A stretch of 64,000 nucleotides of DNA from Clostridia bacterium (GCA_017621885.1 JAGASD010000032.1:42528-106527), one strand, 5' to 3'; positions 43,776-53,823 are shown, counted from the stretch's first letter. The notes: generated by a model not told the origin, from the letters alone. Numbers and translations are program-made.

Positions 43776-44533
43776 TGTTTGAGGGTATGACCGATATTCA
43801 TTCTCACGTTTTGTGGGGACTTGATGACGGTGCGGGTCATTTTGATGAATCTGTTGAGCTTTGCTTTATGGCAGAGGATAACGGAACACAGAATCTTTTT
43901 CTTACACCTCATCTTATGTATTGGGACAGAGCAGAAGAGCTTTATGATTTGCGAGAACAAAAAACGGAAGAACTGCAGGAGATTCTTTTTGATAACGATT
44001 GCGAAATCACCTTGAGAAAAGGCTTTGAGATTCTTTGCGATGACGACATTTTTAATGTAAAATACTTTAATCCTTATACGCTCAATGATTCCGGCTATCT
44101 TCTGTTGGAGTTTGATTTTTTTAAAACAAATGAAAGTGATGTGGTATCGTGGTGTAAATACATTTCCTCTTTCGGACTTGTGCCAATCATAGCCCACCCG
44201 GAGAGATACCGCTTTGTGCTTAACGATATAAGCGCTGTGCAGCGTCTTTCGGAGCAGGGTGCACTCTTTCAGATAAATGCAGGCTCTCCTGCAGGCCATT
44301 TTGGTGAAGCGTCGGAGGAAATAGCTTGCGATATGCTTAACAGAGGGTATGTTGACTTTATAGGCTCTGATGCGCATGATTTGTTTTCAAGAAATACTGA
44401 TTTGCGTGAATGTATGGAGTTCTATCCGTCGTTTTTGAATGAAGAACTGATTTACAAGGCTGCTGTTGAGAATCCTATGTTTATAATTGAGGATTTAAAA
44501 TACAAGCCCGTAAGAATAGATGACTTAAAATAA
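43775..44533 (+). CDS. CpsB/CapC-type tyrosine phosphatase, PHP domain
   Basis: 252 residues. Manganese-dependent PHP-fold protein tyrosine phosphatase that in other Firmicutes controls BY-kinases of capsule synthesis. Motifs: TDIHSHVLWGLDDGA at the N-terminus, TPHL, a Glu metal ligand, PIIAHPERYRF, and FIGSDAHD at the end. No polysaccharide genes or BY-kinase are adjacent, so the substrate is unknown. It overlaps the AI-2E gene by one base, indicating coupled expression. Confidence 0.85.
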   Translation: MFEGMTDIHSHVLWGLDDGAGHFDESVELCFMAEDNGTQNLFLTPHLMYWDRAEELYDLREQKTEELQEILFDNDCEITLRKGFEILCDDDIFNVKYFNPYTLNDSGYLLLEFDFFKTNESDVVSWCKYISSFGLVPIIAHPERYRFVLNDISAVQRLSEQGALFQINAGSPAGHFGEASEEIACDMLNRGYVDFIGSDAHDLFSRNTDLRECMEFYPSFLNEELIYKAAVENPMFIIEDLKYKPVRIDDLK

Positions 44534-44636
44534 ATAATAAAAAGAAAAAATTTTTTATTATTCCGTTTTAGAAAAAAGAATGGTAAAAAGTATGCTAATA
44601 TAATGATGATTAAAAGGAAGAAAGGAGGATATACAG

Positions 44637-44864
44637 ATGTTAGATTCTATTTGGCAGCTTCTCGCTAACTACGGTCTTGATGTGAAGGAAATTGCTGATG
44701 CGATACATTCTCTTGTTGCGCCCGTTGTTGATGCAGAGGGTAATGTAGTAGGTTACGAAGGTACTCTTGCTTCTATCGTTGACTTCCCCGTTATCGGTAG
44801 TGTTCTTAAGGGCTTTGCTGATTTTGCTCCCTCAATCTCAGACGCAACTGACACAGTAGCATAA
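44637..44864 (+). CDS. Small hydrophobic protein of unknown function
   Basis: 75 residues, with AAAGGAGG directly before the ATG and a TATAAT at 44599-44604. The N-terminus MLDSIWQLLANYGLD is amphipathic; two further hydrophobic stretches follow (SLVAPVVDAEGNVVGYEG, VIGSVLKGFADFAPS). There is no signal peptide and no known domain. It ends before a GC-rich terminator, so it is a monocistronic, apparently well-translated small gene. Codon choice (GTT, CTT, GCT-rich) resembles that of the ribosomal protein genes nearby. Confidence 0.7.
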   Translation: MLDSIWQLLANYGLDVKEIADAIHSLVAPVVDAEGNVVGYEGTLASIVDFPVIGSVLKGFADFAPSISDATDTVA

Positions 44865-44917
44865 TTAGCTACATACACTTAATAAGAAGTGTGAATTATT
44901 GCAATAGTTTTCACAGG

Positions 44918-44948
44918 GAGAGTGTGGGGAACCGCGCTCTCTTTCTTT
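44918..44948 (+). terminator. Intrinsic terminator of the small protein gene
   Basis: GAGAGUGUGG pairs with CCGCGCUCUC (two G-U pairs) around a GGAA loop, followed by UUUCUUU. Confidence 0.78.
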
Positions 44949-45014
44949 AAAGAAATTCAGGTATGCTGTTTGTATACTATTATATATATTATATGCACAT
45001 CGGAGGATATGCCA

Positions 45015-45764
45015 ATGAGTAAGGGAAAAGCAAAAAATGCCAATAAAGAAAAAAGCATGACGGCTGTTATAGCTGTTTTAGGCGCAGGCTTTTTTATTGG
45101 TGCGGTTGTGCTCGTGCTTGCATTAACAGGAATTTTTAGTAACGGTAAAGATAAAAAGAAGGAAAAGGAGGCGTATGTGCTCACGTCCTCTGATTTTTCT
45201 GAAAAAGTGTCGGTAGATTCAAATATATACGACAAAACACCTATTTCGGATAATCAAGCAGAGGTTTCAAACCATAATCACACAGAGAATAATGCTTTTC
45301 AGATCCAGGAGGGGGGACAGAACAATTCCTCCGGAAAGGCTGAAAAAACAACGGCACCCGCTGTGACAAAAAATTCAGCTATAGAATATTATGAACAGCT
45401 TTCGCCCAAGGGAAACAATATACTGTCGGATAACTGCGAAAATGAATTTATAAAGCTTATTTCTGAAACTTATAATATTGACAGTGACCTTCTTGTTGCG
45501 GTATATTCAACTCCCGATAACGGTGATAATTTTGTTCTTCAGTTTAAACCTACAAAGGATAGTAACGGAAACTATATAAAAAGTCCGGATACTCTCGAAA
45601 AAGTTTACCAGATAGATAAAAACAGGAACATTAAAATTGCTACCGGTAAAAAATCAGGTAATGTGGGAGTGTCTTACGGTGAAGGTATGCTTTGCTTCAA
45701 TATGATAAAAACTGTTGTTATGGAACAGTATCCCGATTATTTTACGGGTCTCAAGGGAAAATAA
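45015..45764 (+). CDS. Membrane-anchored protein of unknown function
   Basis: 249 residues from ATG 45015, eight nt after GGAGG. A lysine-rich N-terminus, one helix at about 17-38 (IAVLGAGFFIGAVVLVLAL), a Lys/Ser/Asn/Thr-rich linker to about 125, and a C-terminal domain of about 120 residues (YYEQLSPKGNNILSD onward; LLVAVYSTPDNGDNFVLQF). Topology suggests an outside C-terminal domain. No homologue recognised. No terminator is seen before the S10 leader promoter. Confidence 0.7.
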   Translation: MSKGKAKNANKEKSMTAVIAVLGAGFFIGAVVLVLALTGIFSNGKDKKKEKEAYVLTSSDFSEKVSVDSNIYDKTPISDNQAEVSNHNHTENNAFQIQEGGQNNSSGKAEKTTAPAVTKNSAIEYYEQLSPKGNNILSDNCENEFIKLISETYNIDSDLLVAVYSTPDNGDNFVLQFKPTKDSNGNYIKSPDTLEKVYQIDKNRNIKIATGKKSGNVGVSYGEGMLCFNMIKTVVMEQYPDYFTGLKGK

Positions 45765-45841
45765 GTCTTTTGAGGAAAAAATATCTTTGTAACATCTTAC
45801 AAATTTTATTTAAAAAATTCTAAAAAAAATACAAAAAACAC

Positions 45842-45870
45842 TTGCAATCTTTAAATAGTTGTGATATTAT
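45842..45870 (+). promoter_or_regulatory. Promoter of the S10-spc-alpha ribosomal protein supercluster
   Basis: TTGCAA (45842-45847), 17 nt, TATTAT (45865-45870). The 60 bases upstream are A- and T-tracts like an UP element, as expected for a very strong promoter. Confidence 0.82.
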
Positions 45871-46172
45871 GATAGGGCGCGCGAAGGGCGTGTCCCTATC
45901 TTTTTATGCCCTGAAGCGAGTAGATATGCGTTGATGCGGGAGGTGGCTGCCCACTGAGGCAGGGAATTTCCGCGGAGTATGTCCGATTTAAAACCGGGCG
46001 ATTAAATACCGATAGCAAACCGTCTGCCGTCCTTAACTGCGGCTTCGGTGTTGTTTCGGAGCGTGAGTATATCCCGGAATTTTATTCCGGTTTTTAAATG
46101 AACTGTGCGATAAGCCCGGTTCGGTTGTAAAAAACTTGCGCAGCCCGCCAAAATTATTAGGAGGCGTTTAAA
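45871..46172 (+). promoter_or_regulatory. Structured leader of the ribosomal protein operon
   Basis: No gene is seen in these 300 bases, but structure is strong. A hairpin at 45871-45900 (GATAGGG with CCCTATC and an inner GCGC/GUGU helix) runs into TTTTT at the very start of the transcript. A compact terminator-like hairpin CCGGAAT-TTT-ATTCCGG at 46074-46090 is followed by TTTTT. AACCGGGC (45992-45999) can pair with GCCCGGTT (46114-46121), enclosing the second hairpin. This suggests attenuation or autogenous control by a ribosomal protein; the ligand is unknown. Confidence 0.7.
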
Positions 46173-46484
46173 ATGGCAGTTAAGGGAAAAATCAGAATCA
46201 GACTCAAGGGTTACGATCACAACCTCGTTGACAAGGCAGCAGAAAAGATTGTTGAAACTGCAAAGCGCACAGGCGCTCAGGTTTCCGGTCCCATTCCGCT
46301 CCCCACAGAAAAAGAGGTTATCACAGTGCTTCGTGCAGTTCACAAGTACAAAGACTCTCGTGAACAGTTCGAGCAGCACACACACAAGAGACTCATAGAC
46401 ATTCTCAGACCCTCAAACAAAACTGTTGAGGCTCTCACAGGTCTTGAGCTTCCCGCCGGTGTTGATTTTGAGATTAAGCTTTAA
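46173..46484 (+). CDS. rpsJ: 30S ribosomal protein S10
   Basis: 103 residues, full length. Late 30S head protein that also acts as NusE with NusB in rRNA antitermination. Conserved [19 protein letters not shown] at the start, [11 protein letters not shown], and HKRLIDIL near the end. First gene of the supercluster, with AGGAGG nine nt before the ATG; it follows a 300-nt leader. The 100-nt gap to rplC contains a further hairpin. Confidence 0.97.
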   Translation: MAVKGKIRIRLKGYDHNLVDKAAEKIVETAKRTGAQVSGPIPLPTEKEVITVLRAVHKYKDSREQFEQHTHKRLIDILRPSNKTVEALTGLELPAGVDFEIKL

Positions 46485-46585
46485 TCCGATATAAAGCTTA
46501 ATTTTGAATATACCTATTATATATATAATGGGTTGCAGGTCATGTTGAGGAAACTCAACCAATAATCTGACAGGAGGAAAACAAA

Positions 46586-47218
46586 ATGAAAAAAGGTCTT
46601 ATCGGAAAAAAGATCGGCATGACTCAGATCTTCGATGAAAAGGGTAATATGATTCCCGTAACAGTTATCGAAGCTGGTCCTTGCGCAGTTGTTCAGAAAA
46701 AGACAACTGAAAACGACGGCTATGATGCCGTACAAATCGGTTTCGGCGACAAAAAAGTCAGCAGAGTGAACAAGCCTATGGCAGGTCACTTCAACAAAGC
46801 TGGCGTAGCTCCCAAAAGAGTTCTTAAAGAATTCAGACTCGCTGATACCTCATCCGTAAACGTTGGTGATATTCTTAAAGCTGACATCTTCGAAGTTGGC
46901 GATATCGTTGACGTAGTAGGCAAAAGCAAAGGTAAAGGTACAGCCGGTGTTATCAAACGCTGGAACTTCGGCAGACTCAGAGAGTCTCACGGTACAGGTC
47001 CCGTTGCAAGACACGGCGGTTCATTGGGTGTTATCGACCCCGCTCGTATCTTCAAAGGTAAGAAGATGGCAGGTCACCTCGGTAGTGAACGCGTTACTGT
47101 ACAGAACCTCAGCGTAGTTAAAGTTGACAGCGAAAACAATCTCATCGCTATCAAGGGTTCAATTCCCGGACCCAAGGGCGGCATCGTTGTAATTGCTGAC
47201 AGCGTTAAGAAAGCTTAA
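46586..47218 (+). CDS. rplC: 50S ribosomal protein L3
   Basis: 210 residues. One of the first assembly proteins of the large subunit, near the peptidyl-transferase centre. [17 protein letters not shown] at the start and the extended loop region [17 protein letters not shown] are typical. A hairpin (GTTGAG-GAAA-CTCAAC, 46544-46559, GNRA-type tetraloop) lies just before its ribosome site AGGAGG, and an AT-rich stretch with a TATAAT at about 46524 could be an internal promoter. Confidence 0.97.
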   Translation: MKKGLIGKKIGMTQIFDEKGNMIPVTVIEAGPCAVVQKKTTENDGYDAVQIGFGDKKVSRVNKPMAGHFNKAGVAPKRVLKEFRLADTSSVNVGDILKADIFEVGDIVDVVGKSKGKGTAGVIKRWNFGRLRESHGTGPVARHGGSLGVIDPARIFKGKKMAGHLGSERVTVQNLSVVKVDSENNLIAIKGSIPGPKGGIVVIADSVKKA

Positions 47219-47234
47219 GGAAGGAGTGTAACAG

Positions 47235-47858
47235 ATGAGTAAATTATCAGTACTTGATATGGCAGGCAAAAAGGTTTCTGACATCGAGCTTAATGATTCA
47301 ATTTTCGGCATTGAGCCCAATATGTCCGCTATGCACCTTGTTGTTGTTGGCTACTTAGCAAATCAGCGTCAGGGCACTCAGTCCACTAAAACTCGTTCCG
47401 AAGTAAGCGGAGGCGGTAAAAAACCGTGGCGTCAGAAGGGAACAGGTCGTGCAAGACAGGGTTCAACTCGTTCACCCCAGTGGTATCACGGTGGTATCGC
47501 TCTTGGTCCCAAGCCTCGCACATACGGCATTTCAATCAACAAGAAAGTTAAGAGACTTGCTATGAAGTCAGCTCTTTCTTCTAAGGTTGCTGCCGAAGAG
47601 ATGCTTGTTCTTGATTCCATCAAGCTTGATGCTATCAAAACAAAGGAAATGGCAAAAATGCTTGCTGCACTTGAAGCAAGCAAGAAGGTTCTCGTAGTTC
47701 TTCCCGAAAATAACGAAGTTATCTACAAGAGCATTCGTAATATAGAGGGCGCAAAGGTTTCAACCGTTAATACCCTCAATGTTTACGATATCCTTAATTG
47801 CGACAAAATCGTAGTTCTTAAGGATGCAGTTACAAAAATCGAGGAGGTATATGCATAA
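47235..47858 (+). CDS. rplD: 50S ribosomal protein L4
   Basis: 207 residues. It lines the exit tunnel with its long loop ([33 protein letters not shown]). In gamma-proteobacteria L4 is the repressor of this operon, which makes it a candidate ligand for the S10 leader here (inference). AAGGAG precedes the ATG; the stop overlaps the rplW start by one base. Confidence 0.97.
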   Translation: MSKLSVLDMAGKKVSDIELNDSIFGIEPNMSAMHLVVVGYLANQRQGTQSTKTRSEVSGGGKKPWRQKGTGRARQGSTRSPQWYHGGIALGPKPRTYGISINKKVKRLAMKSALSSKVAAEEMLVLDSIKLDAIKTKEMAKMLAALEASKKVLVVLPENNEVIYKSIRNIEGAKVSTVNTLNVYDILNCDKIVVLKDAVTKIEEVYA

Positions 47859-48151
47859 TGAAACTTGCACAAGACATTATCATTAAGCCTATCATCACAG
47901 AAGCTTCTATGATGGGCATTGTTTCCAAAAAGTATACCTTTAAGGTTGCTTCCGATGCTAACAAGGTTGAAATTGCTCGCGCAGTTGAAGAGCTTTTTGG
48001 CGTTAAGGTTGCAAAGGTAAACACAGTAACTGTTAACGGTAAGATGAGAAGATACGGCAGATTCGAGGGCTACACAGCTTCCTGGAAGAAAGCGGTTGTT
48101 ACTCTTACCGAAGATTCAAAGACAATTGAGTTCTTTGACGGCATGATGTAA
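47858..48151 (+). CDS. rplW: 50S ribosomal protein L23
   Basis: 97 residues. Sits at the tunnel exit and docks signal recognition particle and trigger factor. The family core IIKPIITEASMMG and YTFKVASDANKVEIARAVE is present. Translation is coupled to rplD by the TAATG overlap. The 84-nt gap to rplB contains a small hairpin (TATACC-CCACTT-GGTATA, 48170-48187). Confidence 0.96.
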   Translation: MKLAQDIIIKPIITEASMMGIVSKKYTFKVASDANKVEIARAVEELFGVKVAKVNTVTVNGKMRRYGRFEGYTASWKKAVVTLTEDSKTIEFFDGMM

Positions 48152-48235
48152 TCTGAAACTTAAATAACTTATACCCCACTTGGTATAGTATGGAGTTGAC
48201 ATTCTCCGCAAAACCATTATAGGAGTGTGAATAAA

Positions 48236-49069
48236 ATGTCTATTAAAGTTTTCAAGCCGACAACAAACGCAAGACGTAATATGTCGGTTACAGATTACTC
48301 CGAACTTTCAAAGGTTGCTCCCGAAAAGAGTCTTTTAAAGCCTCTTCAGAAAAATTCAGGTCGTAACAGCTACGGCAGAATCACCGTTCGTCATCGTGGC
48401 GGCGGAAACCGCAGAAAGTACAGAGTAATTGACTTCAAGAGAACAAAGTTCGATATTGAAGCAACAGTTAAAACTCTTGAATACGATCCCAACCGTTCAG
48501 CACACATCGCTCTTATTGAGTATGCAGACGGTGTTAAATCTTACATCCTTGCTCCTGTCGGCCTCAAGGTTGGCGACAAGGTTGTTGCAGGTCCCGCAGC
48601 AGATATCAAGCCCGGTAACGCATTACCCCTTGTAAATATCCCTGTTGGTACTTTCGTTCACAACGTTGAACTTTATCCCGGTAAGGGTGGCCAGCTTGCA
48701 AGAGCAGCAGGTAACGCAGCTCAGCTTATGGCTAAAGAAGGCGCTTACGCTCTTCTCAGACTCCCCTCCGGTGAGCTTCGTAATGTGCCCGTAAATTGTA
48801 TGGCAACTGTTGGTCAGGTTGGTAACCTTGATCACGAGAACGTTAAAATCGGTAAAGCCGGTCGTACACGCCATATGGGTATCAGACCCACAGTTCGTGG
48901 TTCTGTTATGAACCCCAATGACCACCCCCACGGTGGTGGTGAAGGTAAATCACCCATCGGTCGTCCCGGTCCCGTTACCCCCTGGGGTAAACCCGCTCTC
49001 GGTTATAAGACAAGAGCCAAGAAGAATCGCTCCGATAAGCTTATCGTGAAGCGTCGTAACGGCAAATAA
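48236..49069 (+). CDS. rplB: 50S ribosomal protein L2
   Basis: 277 residues from ATG 48236 (AGGAGTG upstream). Essential for subunit joining and peptidyl transfer. [21 protein letters not shown] at the N-terminal domain and the C-terminal [13 protein letters not shown] with the conserved His are intact. A GTG three codons earlier is a less likely start because it overlaps the ribosome site. Confidence 0.97.
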   Translation: MSIKVFKPTTNARRNMSVTDYSELSKVAPEKSLLKPLQKNSGRNSYGRITVRHRGGGNRRKYRVIDFKRTKFDIEATVKTLEYDPNRSAHIALIEYADGVKSYILAPVGLKVGDKVVAGPAADIKPGNALPLVNIPVGTFVHNVELYPGKGGQLARAAGNAAQLMAKEGAYALLRLPSGELRNVPVNCMATVGQVGNLDHENVKIGKAGRTRHMGIRPTVRGSVMNPNDHPHGGGEGKSPIGRPGPVTPWGKPALGYKTRAKKNRSDKLIVKRRNGK

Positions 49070-49090
49070 GCCGGAAAGGAGCAGTATTTA

Positions 49091-49372
49091 ATGAGCAGAA
49101 GCATTAAAAAAGGACCTTATGTGCAGCCTAAGCTGCTCGAAAGAGTTCAGAAAATGAATGAAAACGGCGAAAAGATCGTTCTTAAAACATGGAGCAGAAG
49201 CTCAACAATCTTCCCCGATTTTGTTGGTCACACTTTTGCAGTTCATGATGGCCGTAAGCATGTTCCTGTTTATGTAACAGAGGATATGGTTGGTCATAAG
49301 CTCGGTGAATTCGCTCCCACAAGAACCTTTAAGGGTCATGCGGGATCAAAAACTTCAAATAACGGTAAATAA
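49091..49372 (+). CDS. rpsS: 30S ribosomal protein S19
   Basis: 93 residues. Head protein contacting S13 and the A-site finger. [16 protein letters not shown] at the start and [20 protein letters not shown] are diagnostic. Ribosome site GGAAAGGAG; usual neighbours L2 and L22. Confidence 0.97.
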   Translation: MSRSIKKGPYVQPKLLERVQKMNENGEKIVLKTWSRSSTIFPDFVGHTFAVHDGRKHVPVYVTEDMVGHKLGEFAPTRTFKGHAGSKTSNNGK

Positions 49373-49396
49373 TAGGTCGAAAGGAGTGTGTTAAAA

Positions 49397-49729
49397 ATGG
49401 AGGCAACAGCAAAAGCTACTTATATAAGAATAGCTCCCCGTAAGGTTCAGATTGTTCTTGACCTTATTCGCAATAAGCCTGCAGATGAAGCAATGGCAAT
49501 TCTCAAGCACACACCGAAGGCCGCTTGTGAGCCGCTTGAGAAGCTTCTTAAATCCGCTATCGCAAATGCGGAAAACAAAAATATGGACGTAAGCTCACTT
49601 TACGTTGCAAAGTGCTGGGTATGCCAGGGTCCCACTCTCAAGAGAATCAGACCCCGTGCAAGAGGCAGCGCTAACAGAATTAACAAAAAGACATCTCATA
49701 TCACCCTTGTACTCAAGGATGCAGAATAA
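49397..49729 (+). CDS. rplV: 50S ribosomal protein L22
   Basis: 110 residues from ATG 49397, with AAGGAG upstream; an in-frame codon nine bases earlier overlaps that site. Its long hairpin lines the tunnel beside L4. [15 protein letters not shown] and the C-terminal loop [18 protein letters not shown] are typical; changes there can give macrolide resistance, none is evident. Confidence 0.97.
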   Translation: MEATAKATYIRIAPRKVQIVLDLIRNKPADEAMAILKHTPKAACEPLEKLLKSAIANAENKNMDVSSLYVAKCWVCQGPTLKRIRPRARGSANRINKKTSHITLVLKDAE

Positions 49730-49747
49730 GCGAGAGGAGGAAATATA

Positions 49748-50419
49748 ATGGGCCAGAAAATCAATCCTACCGGATTAAGAATAGGCGTTATCAAAGACTG
49801 GGAATCTCGCTGGTTTGCTAAGAAGGGTGAATTCGGTGATATCCTTGTTGAGGATAACAAAATCCGTGAATTCCTTCTTGAACTCCTTGCTCCGGCAGGT
49901 GTTCCGAAGGTTGAGATTGAGCGTGATCCCAAGAGAATCCGCATCAACATTTTCTGTGCAAAGCCCGGTATCGTAATCGGTCGCGGCGGTGCAGAAATCG
50001 AAAAACTTAAAGAAACAGTTAAGAAAATGCTTGGTGGCGATAAAGATGTTTACATCAATATCACTGAAATCAAGCAGCCTGATCTTGACGCTCAGCTCGT
50101 TGCAGAAGGCATTGCAGCTCAGCTTGAAAAGCGTGTATCTTTCCGTCGTGCTCTTAAACAGTCAATCGGCAGAACAATGAAAGCAGGCGCTAAGGGTATC
50201 AAAGCTCAGGTTTCCGGCAGACTCGGCGGTGCTGAAATTGCTCGTACAGAGCAGTATCACGAAGGTACAATCCCGCTTCAGACAATCCGTGCTGATATCG
50301 ATTATGGTTTTGCAGAAGCAAAAACAACATACGGTCGTATCGGTGTTAAGATTTGGATTTATAAAGGCGAGGTTCTTCACGAGTCCCGTAAGAATAAAAG
50401 GGAAGGAGGAGCCAAGTAA
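49748..50419 (+). CDS. rpsC: 30S ribosomal protein S3
   Basis: 223 residues. Forms the mRNA entry site with S4 and S5. [17 protein letters not shown] domain with [15 protein letters not shown], and the C-terminal domain [13 protein letters not shown] are all present. The stop overlaps the rplP start. Confidence 0.97.
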   Translation: MGQKINPTGLRIGVIKDWESRWFAKKGEFGDILVEDNKIREFLLELLAPAGVPKVEIERDPKRIRINIFCAKPGIVIGRGGAEIEKLKETVKKMLGGDKDVYINITEIKQPDLDAQLVAEGIAAQLEKRVSFRRALKQSIGRTMKAGAKGIKAQVSGRLGGAEIARTEQYHEGTIPLQTIRADIDYGFAEAKTTYGRIGVKIWIYKGEVLHESRKNKREGGAK

Positions 50420-50847
50420 TGTTATTACCTAAAAGAGTTAAATACCGTAGAGTTCAGAGAGGCCGTCTTAAAGGCGTTGCTCATAGAGGTAACAAAGTCA
50501 ATTATGGTGATTTCGGTCTTCAGGCTCTCGAACCCGCATGGATTACATCAAACCAGATTGAAGCAGCCCGTATTGCTATGACAAGATATATCAAGCGTGG
50601 CGGTAAAGTTTGGATCAAAATTTTCCCTGACAAACCCATTACAGAAAAACCTGCAGAAACTCGAATGGGTTCAGGTAAAGGTTCGCCCGAATATTGGGTA
50701 GCCGTTGTTAAACCGGGCAGAATTATGTTCGAAATCGGCGGCGTTGACGAAGCTCTTGCTCGTGAGGCTATGCGTCTTGCAGCAAACAAGCTTCCTATTA
50801 AATGCAAGTTTGTAGTTAAGGCAGAACAGGATGGTGAGGCAGAATGA
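50419..50847 (+). CDS. rplP: 50S ribosomal protein L16
   Basis: 142 residues. Late assembly protein near the A site. [27 protein letters not shown], and [19 protein letters not shown] are family signatures. It overlaps both rpsC (one base) and rpmC (four bases), so all three are translationally coupled. Confidence 0.97.
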   Translation: MLLPKRVKYRRVQRGRLKGVAHRGNKVNYGDFGLQALEPAWITSNQIEAARIAMTRYIKRGGKVWIKIFPDKPITEKPAETRMGSGKGSPEYWVAVVKPGRIMFEIGGVDEALAREAMRLAANKLPIKCKFVVKAEQDGEAE

Positions 50848-51047
50848 AAGCAAGTGAATTAAGAAAACTTCCTCAGGCGGAGTTGGATGCTAAGCTCCTT
50901 GAACTGAAGAAAGAACTCTTTAACCTCCGCTTCCAGCAGGCCATCAATCAGCTTGATAACCCAATGAGAATAAGTGCCGTAAAGAAAGACATCGCAAGAG
51001 TTATGACAGTAATTCGCGATAATCAGCTTAACGGCAAGAATTCTTAA
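50844..51047 (+). CDS. rpmC: 50S ribosomal protein L29
   Basis: 67 residues, two-helix hairpin at the tunnel exit. [15 protein letters not shown] and [17 protein letters not shown] are typical. It begins inside the rplP stop region with ATGA, and rpsQ follows 17 nt later. Confidence 0.95.
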   Translation: MKASELRKLPQAELDAKLLELKKELFNLRFQQAINQLDNPMRISAVKKDIARVMTVIRDNQLNGKNS

Positions 51048-51064
51048 TCACGGAGGGCAATTAA

Positions 51065-51322
51065 ATGAGTGAAAGAAATTTAAGAAAAACTCGTGTCGGT
51101 ATCGTTACAAGCGATAAGATGGACAAAACAGTTGTTGTTTCCATCAAAGACAGAGTAAAGCATCCCCTTTATGGTAAGATTGTCAACCACACACTTAAAG
51201 TTAAAGCTCATGACGAGACTAACGAATGTGGTATAGGCGACCGTGTAATGATTATGGAAACACGTCCCATGTCAAAAGATAAGAGATGGCGTGTATGTGA
51301 AATAATTGAAAAGGCTAAATAA
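51065..51322 (+). CDS. rpsQ: 30S ribosomal protein S17
   Basis: 85 residues. Primary 16S rRNA binder with an OB fold: [34 protein letters not shown] and [18 protein letters not shown] before the ATG. Confidence 0.97.
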   Translation: MSERNLRKTRVGIVTSDKMDKTVVVSIKDRVKHPLYGKIVNHTLKVKAHDETNECGIGDRVMIMETRPMSKDKRWRVCEIIEKAK

Positions 51323-51349
51323 TTTAGTCGGTAAAAGGAGGCACACACT

Positions 51350-51718
51350 GTGATACAGCAGCAGAGTTACCTCAAGGTAGCCGATAACACGGGCGCAAAA
51401 GAAATTATGTGCATCCGCGTTTTAGGCGGCTCCAGAAAGAGGTATGCCAACATAGGTGATGTTATCGTGGCTTCTGTCAAGAAAGCAGCACCCGGTGGCG
51501 TTGTTAAAAAAGGTGACGTTGTAAAGGCTGTAGTTGTTCGTTCAAAGAGCGGCGTTCGCCGTGATGACGGTACTTACATCCGTTTTGACGAAAATGCAGC
51601 AGTTATAATCAAGGAAGATAAAAACCCGAAGGGTACCCGTATTTTCGGACCCGTTGCAAGAGAACTTCGTGAGAAAGAATATCTCAAGATTCTCTCTCTT
51701 GCTCCGGAAGTACTTTAA
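51350..51718 (+). CDS. rplN: 50S ribosomal protein L14
   Basis: 122 residues with a GTG start after AAAGGAGG. Contacts S12 at the intersubunit bridge and is the RsfS target during silencing. [18 protein letters not shown] and [17 protein letters not shown] are diagnostic. Confidence 0.97.
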   Translation: MIQQQSYLKVADNTGAKEIMCIRVLGGSRKRYANIGDVIVASVKKAAPGGVVKKGDVVKAVVVRSKSGVRRDDGTYIRFDENAAVIIKEDKNPKGTRIFGPVARELREKEYLKILSLAPEVL

Positions 51719-51733
51719 TGGGAGGTACGACTA

Positions 51734-52048
51734 ATGAGTAAAGTTCATGTCAAAACAGGAGACGAGGTCATCGTTATTCAGGGCAAAGACCGCGGCAAAA
51801 AAGGCAAGGTACTTCAGGTATCCCCCTCAGAAGGCAAGGTTATTGTTGAAAAGGTAAACATCGTTTCCAAGCACGTTAAACCCCGTAAGATGGGCGAGCC
51901 CGGTGGTATCATCAAGGCTGAAAGCGCTCTCTATGCGGATAAAGTTCAGCTCATTTGCCCCAAATGCGGTCAGGCTACAAGAGTTGGCCATGAGGGCAAA
52001 GGCAGAGATAAAAAGCGCGTATGCAAAAAATGCGGCGCTGAGTTTTAA
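51734..52048 (+). CDS. rplX: 50S ribosomal protein L24
   Basis: 104 residues. Assembly initiator for the large subunit. KOW motif in [19 protein letters not shown]. The C-terminus carries [11 protein letters not shown] and CKKCGAEF, a four-Cys zinc ribbon found in some bacterial L24 forms, fitting the zinc-plus r-protein set of this genome (S14, L36). Confidence 0.95.
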   Translation: MSKVHVKTGDEVIVIQGKDRGKKGKVLQVSPSEGKVIVEKVNIVSKHVKPRKMGEPGGIIKAESALYADKVQLICPKCGQATRVGHEGKGRDKKRVCKKCGAEF

Positions 52049-52065
52049 TTAAGGAGGGTCTAACA

Positions 52066-52608
52066 ATGTCAGCAAGACTTAAAGAATATTACAACTCTGA
52101 CGTAGCCCCTCAGCTTATGAAGAAATTCGGCTACAAGAGTGTTATGCAGATTCCCAAGCTTGATAAAATAGTTGTTAGCGTTACAACAGGCGAAATCAAG
52201 GATAACTCCAAGATTCTTGACGCTATCATTAAAGATCTCAAGCAGATTACCGGTCAGACACCCGTTGTTTGTAAAGCAAAGAAATCAGTTGCTAACTTCA
52301 AGCTTCGTGAGGGTATGGACATCGGTGCAAAGGTTACTCTTCGTGGTGACCGTATGTATGAGTTCCTTGACAGATTCTTCAATCTCGCTCTTCCCAGAGT
52401 TAGAGACTTCAGAGGTATCAATCCCAACTCATTCGATGGCAGAGGTAACTACTCCATCGGTGTTAAGGAACAGCTTATTTTCCCTGAAATTGAGTACGAT
52501 AAAATTGATAAGGTTCGCGGTATGGATATTAACTTTATCACAACCGCTAACTCAGACGAAGAAGGCCGCGAATTGCTTACACTTCTCGGCGCTCCGTTTG
52601 CTAAGTAA
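52066..52608 (+). CDS. rplE: 50S ribosomal protein L5
   Basis: 180 residues. Binds 5S rRNA and the P-site tRNA elbow. [40 protein letters not shown] cores and [17 protein letters not shown] are typical. AAGGAGG ribosome site. Confidence 0.97.
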   Translation: MSARLKEYYNSDVAPQLMKKFGYKSVMQIPKLDKIVVSVTTGEIKDNSKILDAIIKDLKQITGQTPVVCKAKKSVANFKLREGMDIGAKVTLRGDRMYEFLDRFFNLALPRVRDFRGINPNSFDGRGNYSIGVKEQLIFPEIEYDKIDKVRGMDINFITTANSDEEGRELLTLLGAPFAK

Positions 52609-52619
52609 GGAGGGTCATC

Positions 52620-52805
52620 GTGGCTAAAACATCTATGAAAGTTAAGCAGGCGAGACCTGCAAAGTATTCCACAAGACAGTACAACAGATGCAAAATCTGT
52701 GGTAGACCGCACGCTTATCTTCGTAAATACGGTGTTTGCCGTATTTGCTTCAGGGAGCTTGCACACGCAGGCCAGATTCCCGGTGTGAAGAAGGCTAGCT
52801 GGTAA
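52620..52805 (+). CDS. rpsN: 30S ribosomal protein S14, zinc-binding type
   Basis: 61 residues with a GTG start after AAGGAGG. The short zinc form (type Z) with [20 protein letters not shown] giving a C-x2-C-x12-C-x2-C site. Zinc-free paralogues elsewhere in the genome often replace it under zinc starvation; none is in this window. Confidence 0.96.
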   Translation: MAKTSMKVKQARPAKYSTRQYNRCKICGRPHAYLRKYGVCRICFRELAHAGQIPGVKKASW

Positions 52806-52833
52806 GAGCGATTGATAAAGGAGGAAACACGGC

Positions 52834-53232
52834 ATGCAGATTACTGATTCAATTGCTGATATGCTTACAAGAATCCGTAATGCTAATTCAGCAAAGCACG
52901 ATACAGTGCAGATCCCGGCATCTAACATCAAGAAATCAATTGCTCAGATTCTTGTAGATGAGGGTTATATAAAGAGTTTTAAAGTAATCGAAGACGGAAA
53001 ACAGGGTATCATTGAGATTGCTCTCAAATATGGTCCCAACAAGTCTCAGGTTATTACAGGACTTCGCAGAGTTTCTAAACCCGGACTCCGCATTTATTCA
53101 AATTGTGAGGATATGCCCAAGGTTCAGAATGGCCTCGGTATCGTTATCCTTTCAACATCAAAGGGCATTATGACAGACAAGGACGCTCGCAAAGCTAATG
53201 TTGGCGGCGAAGTTCTTGCATACATTTGGTAA
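52834..53232 (+). CDS. rpsH: 30S ribosomal protein S8
   Basis: 132 residues. Central-domain 16S binder and, in E. coli, repressor of the spc operon. [20 protein letters not shown] at the start and [20 protein letters not shown] near the end. AAGGAGG upstream. Confidence 0.97.
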   Translation: MQITDSIADMLTRIRNANSAKHDTVQIPASNIKKSIAQILVDEGYIKSFKVIEDGKQGIIEIALKYGPNKSQVITGLRRVSKPGLRIYSNCEDMPKVQNGLGIVILSTSKGIMTDKDARKANVGGEVLAYIW

Positions 53233-53246
53233 GGAGGTACAGTACT

Positions 53247-53792
53247 ATGTCACGTATAGGCAGAATGCCGATTGCCGTTCCGGCAGGCGTTGAGGTCAAC
53301 ATTGACGGAAATACTGTTACCGTTAAGGGTCCTAAGGGCACACTTACCAGAACAGTTAATGAGAACATCACTGTTGCTCTTGACAACGGCGTGATCACAG
53401 TATCACGTCCCAATGATCAGAAAGAAAACCGTGCGCTTCATGGCCTTAATCGTACACTTATCGCAAATATGATTACAGGTGTAAGCGAAGGTTACAAAAA
53501 AGAACTTGAGATCAACGGTATCGGTTACCGTGCAGCAAAGCAGGGCAAGGATCTCGTTCTCAACATTGGTTATTCACACAATGTTGTTGTTCCCGAAGTT
53601 GATGGTATTTCAATTGAAGTTCCTGCTCCTAACAAAATTATTATTTCCGGTCCTGATAAGCAAAAGGTTGGTCAGTTTGCTTCTGAAGTCAGGGGTCACA
53701 GACCTCCCGAACCTTACAAGGGTAAAGGCATCAAGTATGTTGATGAAGTTATCCGTCGCAAGGAAGGCAAGGCCGGTAAGGGCGGTAAATAA
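53247..53792 (+). CDS. rplF: 50S ribosomal protein L6
   Basis: 181 residues from ATG 53247, with AAGGAGG upstream; an in-frame start 21 nt earlier lies in the rpsH stop and is rejected. Two related domains near the factor-binding site: [16 protein letters not shown] and the C-terminal [18 protein letters not shown]. Confidence 0.97.
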   Translation: MSRIGRMPIAVPAGVEVNIDGNTVTVKGPKGTLTRTVNENITVALDNGVITVSRPNDQKENRALHGLNRTLIANMITGVSEGYKKELEINGIGYRAAKQGKDLVLNIGYSHNVVVPEVDGISIEVPAPNKIIISGPDKQKVGQFASEVRGHRPPEPYKGKGIKYVDEVIRRKEGKAGKGGK

Positions 53793-53823
53793 TCCCTGAA
53801 TTCAATTAAGAGGTGAAGAAATA

